Of a stretch of DNA of 9,058 nt, positions 5,859-9,058 are shown in pieces. The DNA is from Candidatus Woesearchaeota archaeon (GTDB lineage: Archaea > Nanobdellota > Nanobdellia > Woesearchaeales > CG1-02-33-12): contig PWVO01000200.1 of assembly GCA_003561825.1 (NCBI GenBank), forward strand, positions 1-9,058, given 5' to 3'. A program made the position numbers and the translations under genes. Each line of letters opens with the position of its first letter. Within the stretch, counting starts at the first letter, position 1. The notes below the pieces were generated by a model. It was given only the letters and a program-made list of their open reading frames with translations, was not told where the DNA came from and did no database searches.

Positions 5859-6971
5859 TTGAATGATTTTATTCAGGAAGACTCTAAAGAAAACATAATA
5901 GAAGAAGCAAAGCCTAAAAGAAAAGTAGAGATAGACGCTGAGCTTGAGGAAATGCTTTCAAAGCACAAAGCAACAATAAAAGTAATTGGCGCAGGCGGCG
6001 CTGGAAACAACACAATAAACAGGATAAGCGAAGTAGGTATAGTTGGTGCTGAGACAATAGCAATAAACACAGATGCCCAGGATCTGCTTTACACAACTGC
6101 AGACAAAAAAATCCTCATAGGCAAGGAATTCACTCACGGACTTGGCGCAGGCTCAAACCCAAAAGTAGGCGAGGAAGCAGCACGTGAAAACGAGCAGGAT
6201 ATAAAGCACGCGATACAGGGCGCAGACATGCTTTTCATAACATGCGGCCTGGGTGGCGGAACAGGAACAGGCGCAGCCCCGATAATAGGCGAAATAGGCA
6301 AAAAGCTTGGCTCACTTGTTGTAGGCGTTGTAACAATACCATTCTCAGTAGAAGGCCAGAGGCGGTATGAAAACGCAGTAGAAGGCCTTGAAAGAATGGA
6401 AAACATTGTTGATACTCTTATTGTAATACCAAATGACAAGCTGCTTGAGATTGCCCCTGATCTGCCGTTGCACACAGCATTCAAGGTAGCAGATGAGATA
6501 CTTACAAACGCTGTAAAAGGCATAGCAGAGATGGTTACAAGGCCAGGCCTCATAAACCTTGACTTTGCAGATATAAGAGCAATAATGACCGGCGGCGGAG
6601 TCGCGCTCATAGGCGTAGGCGAGTCAGATTCAGAAAACAGGGCAGTTGAGGCAGTTGAAAAAGCAGTCTCAAACCCCCTGCTTGATGTTGACATCTCCGG
6701 CGCTAATGGCGCTCTGATAAATGTCTCAGGCGGCCCAGACATGACACTTGACGAGGCAAGGAGAGTAGTTGAAAACATCTCAGAAAAGCTTGACAGCGAT
6801 GCAAAGCTGATATGGGGCTCTCAGATCCTTGATGATTTGCAGAACACAATAAGAGCTATGCTAATAGTCACAGGAGTCAAGTCATCCCAGATCTTCGGGT
6901 CAGGGATTGGGGTTTCAAAAAGAAAAAAACAGGAAATGGGCTCAGAGCTCGGAATAGATTTTGTTGATTAA
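5859..6971 (+). CDS. ftsZ: Cell division protein FtsZ (archaeal FtsZ1 type)
   Basis: A 370-aa (from TTG) tubulin-like GTPase that polymerises at the division site. The N-terminal 40 residues are charged (KRKVEIDAELEEML) and precede the GTPase domain, which begins VIGAGGAGNNTINR (42-55, T1 loop). INTDAQDL (69-76) follows. The tubulin signature CGLGGGTGTGAAP is at 129-141; Cys in place of the usual bacterial Ala is a feature of archaeal FtsZ1. The T7 loop NLDFADIRAIM (233-243) carries the acidic residues that trigger GTP hydrolysis across the filament. The C-terminal domain includes the SGGPDMTLDEA segment (290-300), and the protein ends GSELGIDFVD, close to archaeal FtsZ1 tails, with no long bacterial-style linker. 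SecE starts 1 nt after the stop. The alternative GTG start at 5850 would add three residues. No second ftsZ is in this window. Confidence 0.95.
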   Translation: MNDFIQEDSKENIIEEAKPKRKVEIDAELEEMLSKHKATIKVIGAGGAGNNTINRISEVGIVGAETIAINTDAQDLLYTTADKKILIGKEFTHGLGAGSNPKVGEEAARENEQDIKHAIQGADMLFITCGLGGGTGTGAAPIIGEIGKKLGSLVVGVVTIPFSVEGQRRYENAVEGLERMENIVDTLIVIPNDKLLEIAPDLPLHTAFKVADEILTNAVKGIAEMVTRPGLINLDFADIRAIMTGGGVALIGVGESDSENRAVEAVEKAVSNPLLDVDISGANGALINVSGGPDMTLDEARRVVENISEKLDSDAKLIWGSQILDDLQNTIRAMLIVTGVKSSQIFGSGIGVSKRKKQEMGSELGIDFVD

Positions 6972-6972
6972 A

Positions 6973-7152
6973 ATGAAAAGCATTATTAACAGGTTAAAAA
7001 GCTTTATAGTAGAGTGCAAAAGAGTATTTAGAGTAACAAAAAAGCCAACCAATGAAGAATTTAAAATAATAGTAAAAGCATCAGGCGTAGGCATACTTAT
7101 CATAGGAATAATTGGCTTTATAGTTAAAACAGCATTTGACGCTTTGTTCTAG
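6973..7152 (+). CDS. secE: Preprotein translocase subunit SecE (Sec61-gamma homologue)
   Basis: A 59-aa protein with the SecE/Sec61-gamma plan: an amphipathic N-terminal helix (SIINRLKSFIVECKRVFRVT, residues 3-22), a hinge with KKPTNEEFK (23-31) matching the family's K-P-x-x-x-E-F pattern, and a single membrane span (about 37-56, GVGILIIGIIGFIV). SecE clamps the SecY channel in the membrane. The frame can be opened upstream to TTG codons at 6961 and 6964, but the ATG at 6973, just 1 nt past the ftsZ stop, gives the expected length. No strong ribosome-binding site precedes it, which suggests coupling to ftsZ translation. It is followed by spt5/nusG, whose ribosome-binding site overlaps the secE stop codon. 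The order ftsZ-secE-spt5-L11 is a known archaeal arrangement and backs the call despite the small size. Confidence 0.93.
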   Translation: MKSIINRLKSFIVECKRVFRVTKKPTNEEFKIIVKASGVGILIIGIIGFIVKTAFDALF

Positions 7153-7155
7153 GTG
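7151..7155 (+). promoter_or_regulatory. Shine-Dalgarno sequence for spt5, overlapping the secE stop
   Basis: AGGTG begins within the secE TAG stop and lies 6 nt before the ATG at 7162. The in-frame GTG at 7153-7155 is inside this motif and is rejected as the start. Confidence 0.55.
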
Positions 7156-7161
7156 CTTAAA

Positions 7162-7644
7162 ATGGAAGAAAAACCACACATCTTTATACTAAGAACTACT
7201 GCAAACAGGGAAGACCAGGTAATGGACTTTGTTACCAGCAATGCCAGGAAAAAAGGCATGGAGGTTTTTTCACTTACACACCCCCATGGCATGAGGGGTT
7301 ATGTCTTTATTGAGGCAGCAACAAGGGCAGAAGCAGAGCAGGCAGCTTACAATGTGCCATATGCAAGGGGAATTCTTCCAAAAGAAATAGACTACAAGGA
7401 AATAGAGCACATGCTCGAAGAATCAAAAAAAGTAGAGATGAACATAAAGAAAAACGACATAGTAGAGATCATCTCAGGCCCTTTCAAGAGAGAAAATGCA
7501 AAAGTCACAAGAATAGACCGCTCAAAAGAAGAAGTAGTTGTAGAGCTTCTTGAGGCAGCTGTAGCAATCCCCATAACAGTAAAAATGGACACAGTAAAAG
7601 TCGTAAGGCGCGAAGGAGAGGAGGAAAAGCCGAACACAGCCTGA
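7162..7644 (+). CDS. spt5: Transcription elongation factor Spt5 (NusG family)
   Basis: A 160-aa factor that binds the RNA polymerase clamp, usually with Spt4, and keeps elongating polymerase processive. The NGN domain covers about 5-85: HIFILRTTANREDQVMDF, then HPHGMRGYVFIEA (40-52), where the GYVFIEA strand is the family hallmark, then VPYARGILP (65-73). A short linker of charged helix (80-92) leads to a KOW domain at about 93-120 (VEMNIKKNDIVEIISGPFK then AKVTRID), which can contact ribosomal proteins or RNA. The tail after 150 is acidic and short. I chose the ATG at 7162 because the only upstream alternative, GTG at 7153, falls in the Shine-Dalgarno. The gene sits between secE and the uL11 gene, a conserved archaeal setting. 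Spt4 is not in the window. Confidence 0.93.
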   Translation: MEEKPHIFILRTTANREDQVMDFVTSNARKKGMEVFSLTHPHGMRGYVFIEAATRAEAEQAAYNVPYARGILPKEIDYKEIEHMLEESKKVEMNIKKNDIVEIISGPFKRENAKVTRIDRSKEEVVVELLEAAVAIPITVKMDTVKVVRREGEEEKPNTA

Positions 7645-7659
7645 TTCTCTAGCACAAGA

Positions 7660-7668
7660 TTTATATAT
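7660..7668 (+). promoter_or_regulatory. TATA box for rpl11
   Basis: The sequence TTTATATAT is centred about 27 nt before the ATG at 7691, with no Shine-Dalgarno between them. This indicates a leaderless rpl11 transcript separate from the ftsZ-secE-spt5 unit. Confidence 0.65.
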
Positions 7669-7690
7669 GTTTCGTTAGTTCCAGATTAAA

Positions 7691-8440
7691 ATGCCAACAA
7701 AAACAATTGAAGCACTTATTGAAGGCGGCAAGGCCACAGCAGCCCCGCCACTAGGCCCGGCCTTAGGCCCATTAGGCTTAAACATAGGCCAGGTAATCTC
7801 AGAAATAAACAAAAAAACAGCCGGCCTCAAAGGCATGCAAGTCCCTGTAAAGGTTGCAGTTGATGATTCAACAAAAGAGTTCACAATCTCTGTAGGCACT
7901 CCGCCATGCTCTTCCCTAGTTATAAAAGAGGCAGGAGTCCAGAAAGGCTCTTCAAACCCAAAAACAGACTTTGTTGCAGACCTCAAGATAGAGCAGGTAA
8001 TCAAGATAGCAAAAATGAAGGAAGACTCAATGCTCGGCAAGACACTCAAGGAGAAAGTAAAAGAAGTTGTCGGAACATGCAGGTCAATGGGAATCCTTGT
8101 AGAGGGAAAGCCCGCATCAGATGCAATCAAGGAGATAAACAGCGGCGCATTTGACAAGGAAATAAAGGAAGAAAAGACCGAGATTTCCGCGCAGGAAATG
8201 AAAGAGCTTGAGGAAGAAAAGAAAAAGCTCGCAAAAGAGGCAGAAGAGAGAAGAGAAGAGTTTGTCAGCAAAGGCAAGGAAATAATCGCACACATGCAGG
8301 GCAAGGAAAGAGGCGCAATAAAGACAAAGATGGTTGAGGCAGGAATCCCAGTGATAATAATAGATGAGCTCCTTCCAGTAGAGGAAAAAGCAGAAGCAGG
8401 CAAGGCTGGCGAGAAAAAGCCAGAAGCACCCAAAAAATAA
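7691..8440 (+). CDS. rpl11: Large-subunit ribosomal protein uL11 with long C-terminal extension
   Basis: A 249-aa protein. Residues 1-158 match archaeal uL11, which binds 23S rRNA at the GTPase-associated centre beside the stalk. The N-terminal domain has APPLGPALGPLGLNIGQV (18-35), the proline-rich factor-contact segment. The RNA-binding C-terminal domain contains the SNPKTDFVADLK region (88-99) and VVGTCRSMGILVEGK (126-140). Archaeal uL11 usually ends about residue 160. Here about 90 further residues follow: a Glu/Lys helix likely to form coiled coil (165-200), a small segment RGAIKTKMVEAGIPVIIIDELLP (207-229, with a hydrophobic IPVIII strand), and an Ala/Lys/Glu tail like those on stalk proteins. 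The extension is in frame with no break. The start is an ATG with a TATA box 27 nt upstream. Its role is unknown. Confidence 0.95.
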   Translation: MPTKTIEALIEGGKATAAPPLGPALGPLGLNIGQVISEINKKTAGLKGMQVPVKVAVDDSTKEFTISVGTPPCSSLVIKEAGVQKGSSNPKTDFVADLKIEQVIKIAKMKEDSMLGKTLKEKVKEVVGTCRSMGILVEGKPASDAIKEINSGAFDKEIKEEKTEISAQEMKELEEEKKKLAKEAEERREEFVSKGKEIIAHMQGKERGAIKTKMVEAGIPVIIIDELLPVEEKAEAGKAGEKKPEAPKK

Positions 8441-8458
8441 GACTTTCTTAATCTTTAA

Positions 8459-8475
8459 TTTTTCCGTCGGAAAAA
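8459..8475 (+). terminator. Palindrome and T-rich stretch after rpl11, possible terminator
   Basis: TTTTTCC and GGAAAAA pair across a 3-nt loop (GTC) to form a 7-bp stem. T-rich DNA precedes it (8443-8463). Archaeal transcription often ends at such T runs, so this probably marks the end of the rpl11 transcript. The near-perfect palindrome could instead be a regulator site for the next promoter, 16 nt downstream. Confidence 0.4.
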
Positions 8476-8490
8476 CCCAAAACAAATACA

Positions 8491-8498
8491 TTTAAATA
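8491..8498 (+). promoter_or_regulatory. TATA box for the 101-aa gene
   Basis: The sequence TTTAAATA predicts a start near 8520. The leader of about 25 nt would carry the strong GAGGTGG Shine-Dalgarno (8531-8537) 7 nt before the ATG at 8545. Confidence 0.55.
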
Positions 8499-8544
8499 TA
8501 AGCTTAATATTATAGCTTCTAGTTTCAAAAGAGGTGGTTATAAC

Positions 8545-8850
8545 ATGGCAATAAATTCTAAGAATGATGCAGCAAAAGCATTAATGGATGTTAATCCTGA
8601 GCATTATTTCTGGGTTTGTGACGGCAATGTCTTAAGAAACATCAGAGACCTTCAGGGCTATTTTCCAAAAATGAAAAAACCGGTTTTTGACCATCATGTA
8701 AACTGCGAAAGAAACGACTTTGCAAACTGGATCAGTGACATCATTCTTGACACAAAGCTGGCCAAGGACATCTCAAAAGTAAAAGAAAAGAAAACCCTTG
8801 CCAGGAAAATAAAAGAAAGAGTCAAGTGGCTTGAGAAAAAGGCCAAATAA
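8545..8850 (+). CDS. Conserved-looking small protein, DUF5752-like (function unknown)
   Basis: A 101-aa soluble protein with no signal peptide or membrane span. The segment PEHYFWVCDGNVLRNIRDL (18-36), followed by VFDHHVNCERNDFANWISDI (47-66), matches from memory a family of unknown function in archaea and some bacteria, marked by the FxHHVN-x-x-x-NDFANWI signature (I believe DUF5752; not checked). The His-His pair, the NDF triad and Trp residues look like a conserved binding surface rather than an obvious enzyme site. After residue 75 the chain is a Lys-rich helix (KVKEKKTLARKIKERVKW). The start is secure: ATG with a strong GAGGTGG 7 nt upstream and its own TATA box. It stands alone between rpl11 and a convergent zinc-ribbon gene whose stop is only 5 nt away. 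Confidence 0.85.
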   Translation: MAINSKNDAAKALMDVNPEHYFWVCDGNVLRNIRDLQGYFPKMKKPVFDHHVNCERNDFANWISDIILDTKLAKDISKVKEKKTLARKIKERVKWLEKKAK

Positions 8851-8855
8851 CTTTT

Positions 8856-8957
8856 TTAATATTCATTATAATTATATTTCTTTTTGCATCTCGGGCAGAT
8901 ATTCTCCTCTTCTTTAAGCTCTTTGCCGCACTTCATGCATATCTTCTTGTAGGCCAT
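8856..8957 (-). CDS. Tiny zinc-ribbon protein (33 aa)
   Basis: A 33-residue minus-strand frame, ATG at 8955-8957 and TAA at 8856-8858. It has two CxxC pairs: CMKC (residues 7-10) and CPRC (21-24), spaced by 10 residues with a Gly after the first pair (KCGKEL), the knuckle layout of a zinc ribbon. The rest is Lys/Glu-rich with a YNYNEY end. A clear GGAGG lies 8 nt before the ATG (8966-8970), which is strong support for translation of so short a frame. Free-standing zinc ribbons of this size are common in archaea, and their partners are mostly unknown; RNA polymerase, ribosome or nucleic-acid binding are possibilities, none shown here. It converges on the 101-aa gene, and the T-rich and A-rich DNA between and within them may serve as terminators in both directions. 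I could not place its promoter with confidence. Confidence 0.75.
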   Translation of the reverse strand: MAYKKICMKCGKELKEEENICPRCKKKYNYNEY

Positions 8958-8965
8958 CAGCTTAA

Positions 8966-8970
8966 CCTCC
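8966..8970 (-). promoter_or_regulatory. Shine-Dalgarno sequence for the 33-aa zinc-ribbon gene
   Basis: On the minus strand this reads GGAGG, the core of the archaeal consensus, 8 nt before the ATG. It is the main evidence beyond the cysteine pattern that this very short frame is a real gene. Confidence 0.6.
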
Positions 8971-9058
8971 GTATTTATTAAAAGAAAAAATCAGCATACT
9001 TTTTTCTACCTCAGGCATTTTTTTCAGAAAAAGTAATTTTTACCATTTATTTTATTAA

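Noticed and set aside
6134..6778. Minus-strand 214-aa frame opposite ftsZ
   Set aside because: It is a shadow of the FtsZ frame; there is no initiation signal and no family resemblance.
6961..6972. TTG start for SecE inside the end of ftsZ
   Set aside because: The ATG at 6973 gives the usual SecE length, and no ribosome-binding site supports the TTG codons.
7675..8433. Minus-strand 252-aa frame opposite rpl11
   Set aside because: It mirrors almost exactly the uL11 gene and is Ser/Phe-rich antisense translation without motifs.
8971..9058. A possible further gene or promoter at the right edge
   Set aside because: The stretch is A/T-rich with TATA-like words on both strands but no frame or consistently spaced signal that I can support.

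Overview
The window looks like a chromosomal segment of a DPANN-type archaeon, perhaps from the Woesearchaeota/Pacearchaeota side, though that lineage is inferred from protein character and not tested. The archaeal assignment is firm. The genes include archaeal SecF followed directly by SecD, an FtsZ1-type FtsZ, a short single-span SecE, an Spt5/NusG, a long archaeal uL11, a long-type archaeal FKBP and a COG1102-like cytidylate kinase. TATA boxes lie about 26 nt upstream of several start codons, as in leaderless archaeal promoters. The DNA is moderately AT-rich and gene-dense. I saw no tRNA, rRNA, CRISPR array or mobile element.

Layout. Positions 1-1123 hold a minus-strand pair: a 118-aa Rossmann/CARF-like small protein, then a charged helical protein that runs off the left edge. 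A compact divergent promoter region (1124-1196) separates these from a plus-strand M50 (site-2-protease-like) membrane metalloprotease. After a hairpin and a new promoter come secF, secD (14-nt overlap) and a cytidylate-kinase-like gene (3-nt gap). An FKBP peptidyl-prolyl isomerase follows, with its own TATA box inside the end of the kinase gene. Next is the archaeal block ftsZ - secE - spt5/nusG - rpl11, with rpl11 also having its own leaderless promoter. The right end has a 101-aa conserved-looking protein of unknown function and, converging on it, a 33-aa zinc-ribbon protein on the minus strand.

Theme. Three membrane-export genes (secD, secF, secE), a foldase (FKBP), a membrane protease, the cytoskeletal GTPase FtsZ and transcription/translation factors (Spt5, uL11) are clustered, which suits a core growth and envelope neighbourhood. 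Two start modes are visible. Leaderless genes have a TATA box about 26 nt before ATG. Leadered genes have a GGTG-type Shine-Dalgarno sequence, and in three of these an in-frame GTG inside the Shine-Dalgarno creates a false upstream start. For fkbp and ftsZ this implies real TTG starts.

No clearly novel multi-gene system is visible. The most unusual items are the CARF-like plus helical minus-strand pair, an approximately 90-residue C-terminal extension on uL11, the PDZ-like and four-cysteine elements in SecD, and the tiny zinc-ribbon gene.
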